Below are positions 1-9,302 of a DNA stretch of 64,000 bases, piece by piece. A program made the position numbers and the translations under genes. This stretch comes from Candidatus Pelagibacter sp. HIMB1321. GTDB taxonomy: Bacteria > Pseudomonadota > Alphaproteobacteria > Pelagibacterales > Pelagibacteraceae. The notes under the pieces are model-generated. The model saw only the letters and a list, made by a program, of their open reading frames with translations. It had not been told where the DNA came from and did not search any database. Where the stretch lies: the NCBI RefSeq assembly GCF_900177485.1, contig NZ_LT840186.1:1178001-1242000 (forward strand). Direction: 5' to 3'. Every line of letters begins with the position of its first letter. Within the stretch, counting starts at the first letter, position 1.

Positions 1-309
1 GAAGTAAATACCACCTGCCATTGCAACGAATGAAGCACCAGACATCCAGTCGGCTGCTGTTGCCATTCCGTTGAATACAGTTGGAACTGATCTTCCAGCT
101 ACATAATAGTTACTCGCTTGAGCTGTTCTAGATAGCCAACCAATTGCTGCGTAGATGAAAATGGTAAAACCTACAAAGCAAATACCTATTGCTTTTGCAG
201 ACATACCCATCGACTCACCAATTGCCATCAGTAATATGAAAGCTATAAAACCACCTGTATAGATTCCATAAACCTTAGGCAAATTGTCTATAAAATTACC
301 TTTTATCAT
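1..309 (-). CDS. Sodium:solute symporter (acetate-type SSS), N-terminal part only
   Basis: This is the first 103 residues of an SSS-family permease; the rest lies beyond the left window edge. Two hydrophobic segments are visible (about residues 15-30 and 40-58), followed by a stretch containing YYVAGRSVP, typical of the start of SSS transporters. The ATG overlaps the stop of the upstream DUF4212 gene (TAATG), so the two are translationally coupled. This pairing is known for the ActP/VC_2705-type large subunit with a small partner. With acetyl-CoA synthetase about 1 kb upstream on the same strand, acetate or another short monocarboxylate is the likely substrate; that is inference. A partial gene, so the ion and substrate sites cannot be examined. 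Confidence 0.88.
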   Translation of the reverse strand, partial: MIKGNFIDNLPKVYGIYTGGFIAFILLMAIGESMGMSAKAIGICFVGFTIFIYAAIGWLSRTAQASNYYVAGRSVPTVFNGMATAADWMSGASFVAMAGGIYF

Positions 310-569
310 TAGTCGTCTCCTTTTTCACTAAAGCCGAATTCTTCATCAATTTTTTCTTGTCTACCTGCAAACCAGAAAATCAGGATTACAAATATTGCAA
401 GAGAACCTTGACAAGTGAACCAATAAGTTAACGGATATCCAAAAGGTCCCGTCATCTCATTTAATTCAGCTCCAAAAAGGAAGATACCCATTGAGAAAAT
501 AGCCCAAATTACTAATGTAACAATTAGCAAACCCTTGGTCTTTTCCCAGTGTTGTGCATTTTTTGCCAT
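309..569 (-). CDS. DUF4212 small subunit of sodium/solute symporter
   Basis: An 86-residue protein with two membrane segments (about residues 12-32 and 48-68) and an acidic C-terminus. The early HWEKTKGL, the WAIFSMGIFLFG segment and the YPLTYWFTCQGS segment match the DUF4212 family, small membrane proteins encoded next to SSS symporters and thought to form a two-subunit transporter. Its stop overlaps the start of the symporter by one base. An AG-rich Shine-Dalgarno sequence (agagagagg) precedes the ATG on the minus strand, stronger than most in this window, suggesting high expression. Confidence 0.88.
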   Translation of the reverse strand: MAKNAQHWEKTKGLLIVTLVIWAIFSMGIFLFGAELNEMTGPFGYPLTYWFTCQGSLAIFVILIFWFAGRQEKIDEEFGFSEKGDD

Positions 570-691
570 TTATACCTCTCTCTTTTAGTTATAACTGTGA
601 AAACCATACCCATTATGAAACAGATTAAAAGTGTTAAAAATGCTCACATTAGGTTCGTTTTTGCCCTAAATTCTATTAAAAATGTTAATAT

Positions 692-1315
692 ATGAAAAAT
701 TTTAAACTTACCTGGAGAGATTTATCACTAAATGATTTTAAAGTTTATTTTTTTTCATTGTTCAAAGCTTTTATTCCTAAATCAAAAATTCAAAACTTAG
801 ATCAATTAGAGGAATTTATTCAAACAAAGTCAGCTTGGGTTTCTCAAGTTACACTTTACAGTTATCTTAAAACAAGAATGGGAACAAGATATGTTCTTCA
901 TTTTGATAATGATGAGTTTATGAAATCTGTAAATGAAGCAAAATGGAATATCTATGCTGTAGCACTCCAAGATTTAACTTTTTTCACATTTTCTTTTTTA
1001 AAAGTTAATTTTAACTTTCAAGACATTAGTAAATCTAAAGAGATTTTTTTAAAAATTTTAGACGATGAAACCACAAATAATATGCCGCTAGATATTATTG
1101 AAAAAACAAAAAAAAATTTTGAAGAAAGGTTTCAAACAATTAATTGGGACAAGTATTATTCAAACCTTCCCTTTAATCCTAGTGCTTTATCGTTGTATGA
1201 ATGGGCACCAATAGCTGAAGAATTAAAAACTCTTGATCGTAAGATTGTTCTAAATTCTGTTATTTTGAAATGGGATATTATTAAAAAAGAGTTTAAGGAT
1301 AGAATTCAGTTTTAA
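692..1315 (+). CDS. Conserved hypothetical protein, alphaproteobacterial type
   Basis: A 207-residue protein with no signal peptide and no clear membrane segment. The central [18 protein letters not shown] segment (about 56-73) and a following [14 protein letters not shown] stretch resemble a family of uncharacterised alphaproteobacterial proteins sometimes labelled esterase, but I see no GxSxG motif or catalytic triad and assign no function. It is divergent from the acetate symporter genes and converges with acs, overlapping its 3' end by four bases. The start is the first ATG, with no good Shine-Dalgarno sequence. Confidence 0.7.
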   Translation: MKNFKLTWRDLSLNDFKVYFFSLFKAFIPKSKIQNLDQLEEFIQTKSAWVSQVTLYSYLKTRMGTRYVLHFDNDEFMKSVNEAKWNIYAVALQDLTFFTFSFLKVNFNFQDISKSKEIFLKILDDETTNNMPLDIIEKTKKNFEERFQTINWDKYYSNLPFNPSALSLYEWAPIAEELKTLDRKIVLNSVILKWDIIKKEFKDRIQF

Positions 1316-3345
1316 ATATTTTTTCTATTATCCACTAAACTTTGTACAACACTTGGATCTGCTAAAGTTGTGGTGTCACCAAGTTGACCATGTTCATTAG
1401 CAGCAATTTTTCTTAAAATTCTTCTCATAATTTTTCCAGATCTTGTTTTTGGAAGTCCTGGAGTAAAATGAATTAAATCAGGTGTAGCTAAAGGACCAAT
1501 TTGTTTTCTAACCCAAAGTTTTAGATCTCTCTCTAACTCTCCAGTTTCTTGTTCGCCAGCATTTAAAGTTACATAACAATACAAACCATTACCTTTAATA
1601 TCATGCGGGTAACCAACTACAGCTGCTTCAGCAACTTTTGGATGCGCAACAAAAGCACTTTCTATTTCTGCAGTACCAAGATTGTGTCCTGAAACTATAA
1701 TTACGTCATCCACTCTTCCTGTGATCCAATAATAACCATCCTCATCTCTTCTGCAGCCATCACCTGTGAAGTATTTTCCATCAAATTGAGAAAAATAAGT
1801 ATCAATAAATCTTTGATGATCTCCATAAACAGTTCTCATTTGGCCTGGCCAAGACTGAGCGATACAAAGTCTTCCTTCACCAGCACCTTTTATCTCTTTT
1901 CCGTCTTTATCTAGCAAAACAGGTTTAATTCCATAAAAAGGCTTAGTTGCCGAACCAGGTTTTAGAGGAATTGCACCTGTTTGAGGTGCTATCATTATTC
2001 CACCTGTTTCTGTTTGCCACCATGTATCAACTATCGGACATTTTGAATTTCCAACAGTTTTATAATACCACATCCAAGCCTCAGGATTTATTGGTTCTCC
2101 AACAGTTCCTAGAAGTTTTAAAGATTTTCTAGAAGTTTTATTTACTGGTCCATCACCTTCTCTCATCAGAGCTCGTATTGCAGTTGGTGCAGTATAAAAA
2201 GTATTAACCTTATATTTATCAATTATTTGCCACCAACGAGAACTATCTGGATAATTTGGTATTCCTTCAAACATTATAGTTGTTGCTCCATTTGCGAGTG
2301 GACCATAAATAATATAGCTATGACCTGTTACCCAGCCAATGTCAGCAGTACACCAATAAATATCTTTTTGTTTATAGTTAAAAATATATTGATGTGTCAT
2401 TGATGCATAAACCATGTAGCCACCGGTAGTATGAAGAACGCCTTTAGGTTTTCCAGTTGATCCTGATGTGTAAAGAATAAATAAAGGATCTTCTGCATTC
2501 ATCTCTTCCGGCTCACAGTGAGATGAAACATCTTTTATTAAATCATGATACCAAACATCCCTATTATCATTCCAACCAATTTCATTTCCTGTTCTTTTTA
2601 CAACAATACATTTTTTAACATTGGGACAACTTAGTAATGCTTCGTCAGTTGTCGCTTTAAGAGGTATAGTTTTTCCACCTCTAACACCTTCGTCTGCAGT
2701 TATGATATATTCAGATTCACAATCATTAACACGGCCAGAAATAGAGTCTGCAGAAAATCCTCCAAAAATAATAGAGTGAACAGCACCAATTCTTGCACAA
2801 GCCAACATCAAAATTGAAAGCTCAGGTATCATGGTTAAATAAATTGTAACTCTATCACCTTTTTGAATACCAAGTTTTTTTAAACCATTAGCGGCTTTAG
2901 AAACTTTTTGATGCAATTGTTTATAAGAAATTTTTTGACTATCTTTTGGATCATCACCAACCCAAATAATTGCAGTTTTATCTTTTTTATCTTTTAAATG
3001 TCTATCGATACAATTTGCTGAAGCATTTAAAGTTCCATCTTGATACCAATTAATCTTAACTTCTTTTGTGCTATATTTTACATCTTTAATTTTTTTATAA
3101 GGTTTAATCCAAGTTATTCTTTTCCCTTCTTTTTTCCAAAATTCATTATTATTTTTAATAGAGTCGCTATATTTTTTTTGGTATGTGGCCTTATTTGCTA
3201 AACTAGCTTTAATCCATTCAGGTCTAGTTTTAATTATTAATTCAGTTTGCTCTTTTGATTTAATTTTTTTACTTTTTTTCTTTGAAACTTTTTTTACTTT
3301 CTTCTTAGTAACTTTTTTAGAAACCTTTTTCTTTTTTTTTGGCAT
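1312..3345 (-). CDS. acs: Acetyl-CoA synthetase with lysine-rich N-terminal extension
   Basis: Converts acetate, ATP and CoA to acetyl-CoA through acetyl-AMP, in the cytoplasm. At 677 residues it carries all hallmarks of the AMP-forming ANL family: the P-loop [11 protein letters not shown] at 292-302, the WWQTETGG adenine-site segment, the YFTGDG hinge region, and the C-terminal [11 protein letters not shown] segment, whose lysine (K638) is the conserved catalytic and acetylation-regulated residue. Residues 1-31 form an extension in which 19 positions are lysine; the usual family N-terminus begins after it. The preceding symporter/DUF4212 pair on the same strand makes this an acetate uptake and activation region, although a plus-strand gene lies between. 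Confidence 0.97.
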   Translation of the reverse strand: MPKKKKKVSKKVTKKKVKKVSKKKSKKIKSKEQTELIIKTRPEWIKASLANKATYQKKYSDSIKNNNEFWKKEGKRITWIKPYKKIKDVKYSTKEVKINWYQDGTLNASANCIDRHLKDKKDKTAIIWVGDDPKDSQKISYKQLHQKVSKAANGLKKLGIQKGDRVTIYLTMIPELSILMLACARIGAVHSIIFGGFSADSISGRVNDCESEYIITADEGVRGGKTIPLKATTDEALLSCPNVKKCIVVKRTGNEIGWNDNRDVWYHDLIKDVSSHCEPEEMNAEDPLFILYTSGSTGKPKGVLHTTGGYMVYASMTHQYIFNYKQKDIYWCTADIGWVTGHSYIIYGPLANGATTIMFEGIPNYPDSSRWWQIIDKYKVNTFYTAPTAIRALMREGDGPVNKTSRKSLKLLGTVGEPINPEAWMWYYKTVGNSKCPIVDTWWQTETGGIMIAPQTGAIPLKPGSATKPFYGIKPVLLDKDGKEIKGAGEGRLCIAQSWPGQMRTVYGDHQRFIDTYFSQFDGKYFTGDGCRRDEDGYYWITGRVDDVIIVSGHNLGTAEIESAFVAHPKVAEAAVVGYPHDIKGNGLYCYVTLNAGEQETGELERDLKLWVRKQIGPLATPDLIHFTPGLPKTRSGKIMRRILRKIAANEHGQLGDTTTLADPSVVQSLVDNRKNI

Positions 3346-3360
3346 GTTAATTTTTTTTTC

Positions 3361-3774
3361 TTAAACTTTACTCATCTTATTTAAAATTTTCCAGCTTTTA
3401 GAATCTATAGGCATAACTGACAGTCTACTCTGTTTTATTAGAGATAAATGGCTCAATTCCTTAACTTTTTTGATATCTTCGAGTGTAATTGGTCTATCAA
3501 GTTTTTTCAAAAATTTAACCGTTACCGCAACAAATTTGCCTGTTTTATCAGTTTTATCTAAATAAGCCTCCTTAATAACCTCAACTATTCCAACAATTTC
3601 TTTCCCAATATTTGAATGATAAAAAAAACATTGGTCACCTTTTTTCATAGATTTTAAATTTTTTGCTGCTTGATAATTCCTTACACCATCCCAGGGTGCA
3701 CCTTTTGAACCAGCTTTTATTTGTTGATCGATAGACCAAACATCAGGCTCTGATTTCATTAACCAATATTGCAT
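3361..3774 (-). CDS. EVE domain-containing protein
   Basis: A 137-residue protein that is essentially one EVE domain (formerly DUF55), a PUA-like fold. The start YWLMKSEPDVWSID and the segment GVRNYQAAKNLKSMKKGDQCFFYHS are diagnostic. EVE domains are thought to bind modified bases in nucleic acid; the ligand here is unknown. It follows tsaD on the minus strand, with the last base of the tsaD stop shared with its start, so the two are probably co-transcribed and coupled. TsaD makes a modified tRNA base, which fits a loose RNA/modified base theme. Confidence 0.92.
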   Translation of the reverse strand: MQYWLMKSEPDVWSIDQQIKAGSKGAPWDGVRNYQAAKNLKSMKKGDQCFFYHSNIGKEIVGIVEVIKEAYLDKTDKTGKFVAVTVKFLKKLDRPITLEDIKKVKELSHLSLIKQSRLSVMPIDSKSWKILNKMSKV

Positions 3775-4844
3775 TACAATTTTACTCCAGCACCTTTTAA
3801 AAAAGCTGCACTTTCATCTAAGGGCCATCTCGGTTTAGCAGGAAAATCTAAATTATTAAATTGTTTTAATTTAAATTTTTCTAAACCAACCATTGCTATC
3901 ATTGCAGCATTATCCCCACATAAGTTTATTGGAGGAAATATGCTCTTATAGTTATTTTCTTCACAAAGATTAATCAGCATAGATCTAATTTTTTTATTAG
4001 CAGCAACACCACCCGCAACAACAAACGTTTTGTTATTTAAATTATTTTTTTCATATTCAGTAAAAGCATTTTTTGTTTTTTTATACATGATTTCCAAAAT
4101 TGTTTTTTGAAATGATGCAGCAATATCAAATTTGTCTTGTTCACTTTTAATATTTTTACTTACTTTTAATATTGCAGTTTTTAAACCAGCAAAAGAAAGA
4201 TTACAGCCACCTTTATGGAATATAGGTTTTGGTAATTGATATTTATCTGGATCTCCTTTTTCAGCCAATATTTCAATTTGTGGTCCACCAGGAAATTCTA
4301 TCCCAAGGAGTTTTGCGGTTTTATCAAAAGCTTCGCCAAGCGCATCATCAATTGTGGTTCCTAATCTCTTATAATTTCCAATTCCTTCAACTGATAAATA
4401 TTGAGAATGACCTCCTGAAATTAACAATAATAAATATGGATAATTAAGTACCGAATTTAACTTGGGACTTAAAGCATGACCTTCCAAGTGATTAACAGAA
4501 ATAAAAGGAATATTCATTGCTGAGGCAAATGATTTTCCAAAACTAAGACCAACAGACAGACAAACAATTAAACCCGGACCAGCAGTAGACGCTACAGCAT
4601 CAATATTTTCTATTTTAATTTTACTTTCATCAATTGCTTTTTGAACAATCCAATCAATTTTTTCTATATGTGCTCTAGCTGCAAGTTCTGGCACTACACC
4701 ACCAAACTCTTTATGAACCTCAACCTGGCTAGAAACAATATTTGATAAAATTATTGGTATTCCTTGCTCATTTTCAGTTATTACTGAGGCTGCTGTTTCA
4801 TCACAGCTCGACTCGATTCCAAGAATTATTGGCTTTTTGCTCAT
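3774..4844 (-). CDS. tsaD: tRNA N6-adenosine threonylcarbamoyltransferase TsaD
   Basis: Transfers the threonylcarbamoyl group to A37 of ANN-decoding tRNAs, together with TsaB and TsaE. The 356-residue length is normal. The protein starts ILGIESSCDETAAS, has the iron-binding motif VNHLEGHAL (HxxxH), the ATP-site STAGPGLIVCLSVG, and GGVAANKKIR plus GDNAAMIA near the C-terminus, all conserved in the Kae1/TsaD family. It is divergent from hemC across only 39 bp and coupled to the EVE gene downstream. Confidence 0.97.
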   Translation of the reverse strand: MSKKPIILGIESSCDETAASVITENEQGIPIILSNIVSSQVEVHKEFGGVVPELAARAHIEKIDWIVQKAIDESKIKIENIDAVASTAGPGLIVCLSVGLSFGKSFASAMNIPFISVNHLEGHALSPKLNSVLNYPYLLLLISGGHSQYLSVEGIGNYKRLGTTIDDALGEAFDKTAKLLGIEFPGGPQIEILAEKGDPDKYQLPKPIFHKGGCNLSFAGLKTAILKVSKNIKSEQDKFDIAASFQKTILEIMYKKTKNAFTEYEKNNLNNKTFVVAGGVAANKKIRSMLINLCEENNYKSIFPPINLCGDNAAMIAMVGLEKFKLKQFNNLDFPAKPRWPLDESAAFLKGAGVKL

Positions 4845-4883
4845 TCAAATAGGTTCTATTAATAGTACAATCTCATTACAAGT

Positions 4884-5804
4884 ATGAAAAAAGAAAAAAT
4901 TATAATTGGTTCAAGAGGAAGTAAATTAGCTCTTATTTATGCTCAAAAAGTAAAAAATAAAATTTTAGAAAATTCACAATTTCATGAAGATGAAATTATA
5001 ATTAAAGAAATAATCACAAAAGGTGATCAAGTTCAGGATAAAAGATTGTCGGAAGTGGGGGGCAAGGGATTATTTTCAAAAAATATTGAAAAAGAACTTT
5101 TAGAAGACAACATAGATATAGCTGTTCACGCACTTAAAGATATGCCAGCCATAGAGACAAAAGGTTTGCTATCAAATTTTTTTTTAAAAAGAAATGATCC
5201 TAGGGAAATTTTAATTAGTAGAAATGGAGTTAAACTTGAAGAGCTTAAAGATAAATCAATAATAGGTACTTCATCTTATAGAAGAGAGTTTCAAATTAAC
5301 AGATTGAAAGAGAATGTTTCTTGTAAATTAATAAGGGGCAATGTTGATACAAGACTTAGAAAACTGAAAGAGGGTTTGTATGATGCAATAATTTTATCGT
5401 TAGCAGGTATCAAATCTTTAGAGTTAGAAACAGAAATAACTCAAATATTTTTAACCAATGAAATTATTCCAAGTGCAGGGCAAGGTATAATATGTGCCCA
5501 ATGCAAGGAAAATAATTTTTCAATAATTGATTTATTAAACAAAATAAATGATCCAGATACTTACAAATGTGCAATAGCTGAAAGAGATATATTAAAAATT
5601 TTAGAAGGAGATTGTGAAACAGCGGTAGGAGCTCATGCTGTTTTAAAAAATAACGAAATTGCTCTTGAAGCAGAATTATTTTCTTTAGACGGCAAAAAAA
5701 GGTATTTTGAAAAAGAAAAAAGAAGCATTAATGAATTTGATAAAATAGGCTTAGAAATAGGCAAAATTCTAAAAGACAAGTCTAATGGAGACTATAAAAA
5801 ATAA
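4884..5804 (+). CDS. hemC: Hydroxymethylbilane synthase (porphobilinogen deaminase)
   Basis: Polymerises four porphobilinogen molecules to hydroxymethylbilane in heme biosynthesis. The 306-residue protein has GSRGSKLALIYAQ at the N-terminus, the catalytic loop IAVHALKDMP (79-88), RRGN-like LIRGNVDTRLRKL, and the cofactor-binding cysteine C244 in the EGDCETAVGAHA segment, which carries the dipyrromethane. The order hemC-hemD is the standard alphaproteobacterial arrangement. Its 3' end nearly meets hemD. Confidence 0.97.
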   Translation: MKKEKIIIGSRGSKLALIYAQKVKNKILENSQFHEDEIIIKEIITKGDQVQDKRLSEVGGKGLFSKNIEKELLEDNIDIAVHALKDMPAIETKGLLSNFFLKRNDPREILISRNGVKLEELKDKSIIGTSSYRREFQINRLKENVSCKLIRGNVDTRLRKLKEGLYDAIILSLAGIKSLELETEITQIFLTNEIIPSAGQGIICAQCKENNFSIIDLLNKINDPDTYKCAIAERDILKILEGDCETAVGAHAVLKNNEIALEAELFSLDGKKRYFEKEKRSINEFDKIGLEIGKILKDKSNGDYKK

Positions 5805-5805
5805 A

Positions 5806-6504
5806 ATGCATATACTCTTAACAAGACAACTTGAAGATTGTTCAGATTTAATTTTTCGATTTAAGGAACTTGGGCATATAGTTTCTCATTTACCTTTGTT
5901 GGTCATAGAAAAAGTTAACTATGATCAAAAAAAATTAAGTGATTGTAAAAGTATTATTTTTACAAGTGCAAATGCGATTAAATTTTTAGAAACACAAGAT
6001 ATTGATAAAAATATTAAATGTTTTTGTGTTGGATTAGCGACTGAAAAGAAAGCTAAAAGTGTTGGCTTTCAAAACATAATTGTTGCAGAAGGCAATGTAA
6101 GAAATCTTAAGGAATTAATATTGCAAAATTTTGATCCATCTGATGGCGAAATAGTTTATGTAAGTGGTGAAATCATTTCATCAGATTTGGACCAACAACT
6201 AATCAATGATGGGTACTCAGTTAAAAGACTAATTAATTATAAGACAAATCATAATAAGATTTACGATGATAATTTTGTTGAAAAATTAAAGGTTAATATT
6301 CCCAATATTGTTTATATATATTCATATAACAGCGCTTTAAGTTTTTTAAATTTTATAAAAAATGAAAATTTACAAAGCTTTTGGATGGAGACAAATTTGA
6401 TGTGCATGGGTGAAAAAACCTCATCAATATTGAATGAAATTAAATGGAAAAAAATTTTTCTTTTTAATCCTGGAGAAGAAGAGTTTTTGTTATATAAAAT
6501 TTAA
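5806..6504 (+). CDS. hemD: Uroporphyrinogen-III synthase
   Basis: Closes and inverts ring D of hydroxymethylbilane. The start chosen is the ATG at 5806, one base after the hemC stop, because MHILLTRQLEDCSDL is the usual family N-terminus; an in-frame ATG at 5785 would add seven residues and overlap hemC. The sequence is weakly conserved, as is usual for HemD, but IIFTSANAIKFLE, FCVGLATEKKAKSVGF and the C-terminal VYIYSYNSALSFLNF segments are recognisable. The position after hemC strengthens the call. Confidence 0.9.
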   Translation: MHILLTRQLEDCSDLIFRFKELGHIVSHLPLLVIEKVNYDQKKLSDCKSIIFTSANAIKFLETQDIDKNIKCFCVGLATEKKAKSVGFQNIIVAEGNVRNLKELILQNFDPSDGEIVYVSGEIISSDLDQQLINDGYSVKRLINYKTNHNKIYDDNFVEKLKVNIPNIVYIYSYNSALSFLNFIKNENLQSFWMETNLMCMGEKTSSILNEIKWKKIFLFNPGEEEFLLYKI

Positions 6505-6506
6505 TC

Positions 6507-7592
6507 ATGGAATTATTAAATAATTTTTCTGAAATATTTTTGTCAGTTTGGGACAAAGGAATACTTGGGGTTGATATATTTCAGATTTTAATTGGTATAG
6601 GAATTTTTTTAGTCTTTTTAATTTTCAGAGGCATAATTAGTAAATTGATTATTAAAAAGTTAGAATTAATCTCTAAAAAAACTACCAACAAATTAGACGA
6701 TACTTTTGTAAGCTCTCTAGTCGGTCCTGCAAGATTTTTTCCAATCGTAATTGGTTTTTTTATTGCTAGCTATTACATGTCTTTTTCGTCAGAAGGCAGA
6801 GAAATAGTCGACACAATCAATAGAACTCTAATAACAATTTTAATTTTTTGGATTATTCATCAAATTATTGAACCTATCTCATATGTTTTAAGCGGATTGG
6901 ATCAATTACTTACACGAGAGTTAATTGGTTGGATCATAAAATCATTAAAAATTTTAATCTTTATTTTGGGGCTTGCAGCAGTTCTTGAACTATGGGGAAT
7001 AAAAATAGGGCCAATAATTGCTGGACTTGGATTGTTTGGTGTTGCTGTTGCTTTAGGTGCTCAGGATTTATTTAAAAATTTAATTTCAGGGATTTTAGTT
7101 TTAGTTGAAAAAAGATTTAAAATTGGAGACTGGATCTCTGTTGATGGCGTTATAGAGGGGATAGTTGAAAAAATTGGTTTTAGATCAACATCAATAAGAA
7201 AGTTTGATAAATCGTTAGCAATCATCCCAAATTTTCAATTTGCAGAAAACGCTGTAACTAATGTTAGTGAAACTTCTAATTGGAGAATAAGATGGGCCAT
7301 TACCCTTCAATACGATACCACGATAGATCAATTAAAAAAAATAAGAGATGAGATCGAGGCATATATTAATAAAAGTGAAGACTTTAATCAAAGCGCAGGA
7401 GTAGCTGTAAGAATTGAAAAATTTTCAGATAGCTCAATAGATTTATTGGTGAGATGTTTTACAAAATCAAATAGCTGGAACGATTGGTTGGAAGTAAAGG
7501 AAAGACTTGCAATCGAAATAAAGCAGATAGTTGAAGGTAACAAAGCATCATTTGCTTTTCCAAGTCAGTCAATTTACATCGAAAAGAAATGA
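6507..7592 (+). CDS. MscS-family mechanosensitive ion channel
   Basis: A 361-residue inner-membrane protein with four to five predicted helices, then the MscS pore helix and beta domain. The glycine/alanine-rich pore segment IAGLGLFGVAVALGAQDLFKNLISGILVLVE, written here only as its ends AGLGLFGVAVALGAQ and ISGILVLVE, and the following FKIGDWISVDG are diagnostic. Such channels release solutes on hypo-osmotic shock. It follows hemD by two bases and overlaps yggT by four bases (ATGA), so it belongs to the hemCD-folD operon. Confidence 0.95.
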   Translation: MELLNNFSEIFLSVWDKGILGVDIFQILIGIGIFLVFLIFRGIISKLIIKKLELISKKTTNKLDDTFVSSLVGPARFFPIVIGFFIASYYMSFSSEGREIVDTINRTLITILIFWIIHQIIEPISYVLSGLDQLLTRELIGWIIKSLKILIFILGLAAVLELWGIKIGPIIAGLGLFGVAVALGAQDLFKNLISGILVLVEKRFKIGDWISVDGVIEGIVEKIGFRSTSIRKFDKSLAIIPNFQFAENAVTNVSETSNWRIRWAITLQYDTTIDQLKKIRDEIEAYINKSEDFNQSAGVAVRIEKFSDSSIDLLVRCFTKSNSWNDWLEVKERLAIEIKQIVEGNKASFAFPSQSIYIEKK

Positions 7593-7879
7593 TTGCTATT
7601 TTTTATCTGATATTACAGATATTAAAACTTTATTCTTACGTTGTTATAGCCAATGTAATTATAAGTTGGTTAATTGCCTTTAATATTTTAAATACACATA
7701 ATAGATTTGTATATTCAATATTAGAACTCACCTATAAGTTAACAGAACCTTTTTTAAATCGAATAAGAAGATTTTTACCAAATTTAGGATCTTTGGATAT
7801 TTCACCGATTATTCTTCTCTTACTAATTTGGTTCATTGAAATTTGTATGAAACTCTATATTGCTCCTTTGATATTTTAG
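7589..7879 (+). CDS. YggT family membrane protein
   Basis: A 96-residue protein with two hydrophobic segments (about 5-30 and 70-94) and the family motif YSILELTYKLTEPFLNRIRRFLPNLG in the loop (key residues T, EPxLxxIRRxxP). YggT proteins are small integral membrane proteins of uncertain role, linked to osmotic shock tolerance and membrane organisation. It overlaps the MscS gene by four bases, an osmotic-stress neighbour, and is followed six bases later by folD. Confidence 0.92.
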   Translation: MIAIFYLILQILKLYSYVVIANVIISWLIAFNILNTHNRFVYSILELTYKLTEPFLNRIRRFLPNLGSLDISPIILLLLIWFIEICMKLYIAPLIF

Positions 7880-7884
7880 ATATT

Positions 7885-8730
7885 ATGATTTTAATTGATG
7901 GTAAAAAAGCTGCTGCAGAGTTAAGAGAAGATCTAAAAAAAGAAGTCAGCGCTTTAAAAGAGAAACACAACAAAGTCCCAGGGTTAACCGTAATTTTAAT
8001 AGGTGATCTAACACCAAGCCAAATTTATGTGAGAAATAAAGAAAAGTCCGCAAATGAAGTTGGGTTAAAATCTGAAGTGATTAAATACCCTGATACAGTT
8101 GAGGAAAAAGTTGTGTTAGAAAAAATTAAAGAACTAAATAAAGACAACTCAGTTTCTGGAATTTTAGTTCAGTTACCATTACCAAAACATATTGATAAAC
8201 AAAAAATTATTGAAACGATTGATCCATCAAAAGATGTAGATGGTTTTCATCCAATGAATGTTGGTAACTTGTCATCTGGTTATGAAAGTTCAGTTCCATG
8301 CACTCCACTTGGATGTTATTTGTTAATAAAAAAGATTGAACCCAATTTAAATGGAAAAAAAGCGGTTGTTATTGGAAGATCTAATTTAAATGGTAAGCCA
8401 ATGACACAATTACTATTAAAAGAAAATTGTACTGTAACTATTACCCACTCTAAAACAAAAGATTTGAAGGCAGAATGTTTAGAGGCTGACATTATTGTTG
8501 CAGCAGTTGGTATCCCAGAACTTGTTAAAGGAGATTGGGTTAAAGAAGGTACAATCGTAATTGATGTTGGAATAAATAAAACAGAAAAAGGGATTGTTGG
8601 AGATGTGAATTTTGATGAGGTTTCAAAAGTTGCAAAAGCTTTAACACCTGTTCCAGGTGGTGTAGGTCCAATGACAATTGCATGTTTACTAAAGAATACA
8701 ATTGATTGTTTTAAAAGATCACAAAACTAA
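7885..8730 (+). CDS. folD: Bifunctional methylenetetrahydrofolate dehydrogenase/cyclohydrolase
   Basis: Interconverts 5,10-methylene-THF, methenyl-THF and 10-formyl-THF using NADP. The ATG at 7885 gives 281 residues beginning MILIDGKKAAAELREDL, as in the family; an upstream in-frame ATG at 7843 lies inside yggT and would add unrelated residues. Motifs: YVRNKEKSANEVG (catalytic Lys), VQLPLPKHI, DVDGFHPMN, the nucleotide-site VIGRSNLNGKPMTQLL and the C-terminal PVPGGVGPMTIACLL. One-carbon supply by FolD matters in SAR11, whose DMSP and glycine breakdown feed methyl-THF; that link is inference. Confidence 0.97.
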   Translation: MILIDGKKAAAELREDLKKEVSALKEKHNKVPGLTVILIGDLTPSQIYVRNKEKSANEVGLKSEVIKYPDTVEEKVVLEKIKELNKDNSVSGILVQLPLPKHIDKQKIIETIDPSKDVDGFHPMNVGNLSSGYESSVPCTPLGCYLLIKKIEPNLNGKKAVVIGRSNLNGKPMTQLLLKENCTVTITHSKTKDLKAECLEADIIVAAVGIPELVKGDWVKEGTIVIDVGINKTEKGIVGDVNFDEVSKVAKALTPVPGGVGPMTIACLLKNTIDCFKRSQN

Positions 8731-8808
8731 AGCCTTTTTAAACAAGTTTTATTGTCTCAAATCTAATTTAAAAAATTAATTTTACTTAATTTTTGGTAGT
8801 CTCGATTT

Positions 8809-9018
8809 ATGAAGAGACCCAAATATCCTTATAGGATTGCAATTATTATGCTTTTATTAACGGCTGTTCCAATTGGTGCTACTCAATTAGGATGGCACTT
8901 GTATGGAAAACAAGTTGGCTTTGATTATGGAATGATAGCGGGCACGTTTGCTGTTATACTGGCAGGATATTTAATGTATGAAAAAGGATGGAGAAACGAA
9001 GACGAGGATGAAGATTAA
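8809..9018 (+). CDS. Small two-helix membrane protein, unknown
   Basis: A 69-residue protein with two hydrophobic segments (about 9-29 and 39-57), a basic N-terminus (KRPKYPYR) and an acidic C-terminus ending in EDEDED. I recognise no family. The clear start, membrane topology and four-base distance to the next small membrane gene support a real gene. No adjacent function suggests its role. Confidence 0.65.
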   Translation: MKRPKYPYRIAIIMLLLTAVPIGATQLGWHLYGKQVGFDYGMIAGTFAVILAGYLMYEKGWRNEDEDED

Positions 9019-9021
9019 CTT

Positions 9022-9297
9022 ATGGAAAAATTAATTTTTTTTATATTGGCTGTACCAATATTAATTTTTGTTTTCTACCTAGGTGGATCAGCAATTATGA
9101 CAGGCTTTAAAGCAAAAGTAGACAATGCACCTAATAAAGAAAATGAAAATGAAACAAACTCTGAGAATACCAATAATGATTTAGAAAATAATTCAAATTT
9201 AAGCACTGAAATCAGCAAGTTGAATGAACTTTTAAAGTCAGGAGTTTTAACGCAAGAAGAATTCGATAAAGCAAAAAAGAAATTATTGGATAACTAA
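9022..9297 (+). CDS. SHOCT domain-containing small membrane protein
   Basis: A 91-residue protein with one N-terminal membrane helix (about 5-26), a long Asn/Glu-rich linker (about 35-62) and a C-terminal SHOCT domain: ISKLNELLKSGVLTQEEFDKAKKKLL, of which LLKSGVLTQEEFDKAKKKLL is the core. SHOCT is a short oligomerisation/anchoring module found at protein ends. It probably forms a unit with the preceding 69-residue membrane protein. Function unknown. Confidence 0.82.
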   Translation: MEKLIFFILAVPILIFVFYLGGSAIMTGFKAKVDNAPNKENENETNSENTNNDLENNSNLSTEISKLNELLKSGVLTQEEFDKAKKKLLDN

Positions 9298-9302
9298 ATT
9301 CA

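Noticed and set aside
7843..7884. Upstream start for folD
   Set aside because: Lies inside yggT and would add 14 residues not seen in the family; the ATG at 7885 gives the standard N-terminus.
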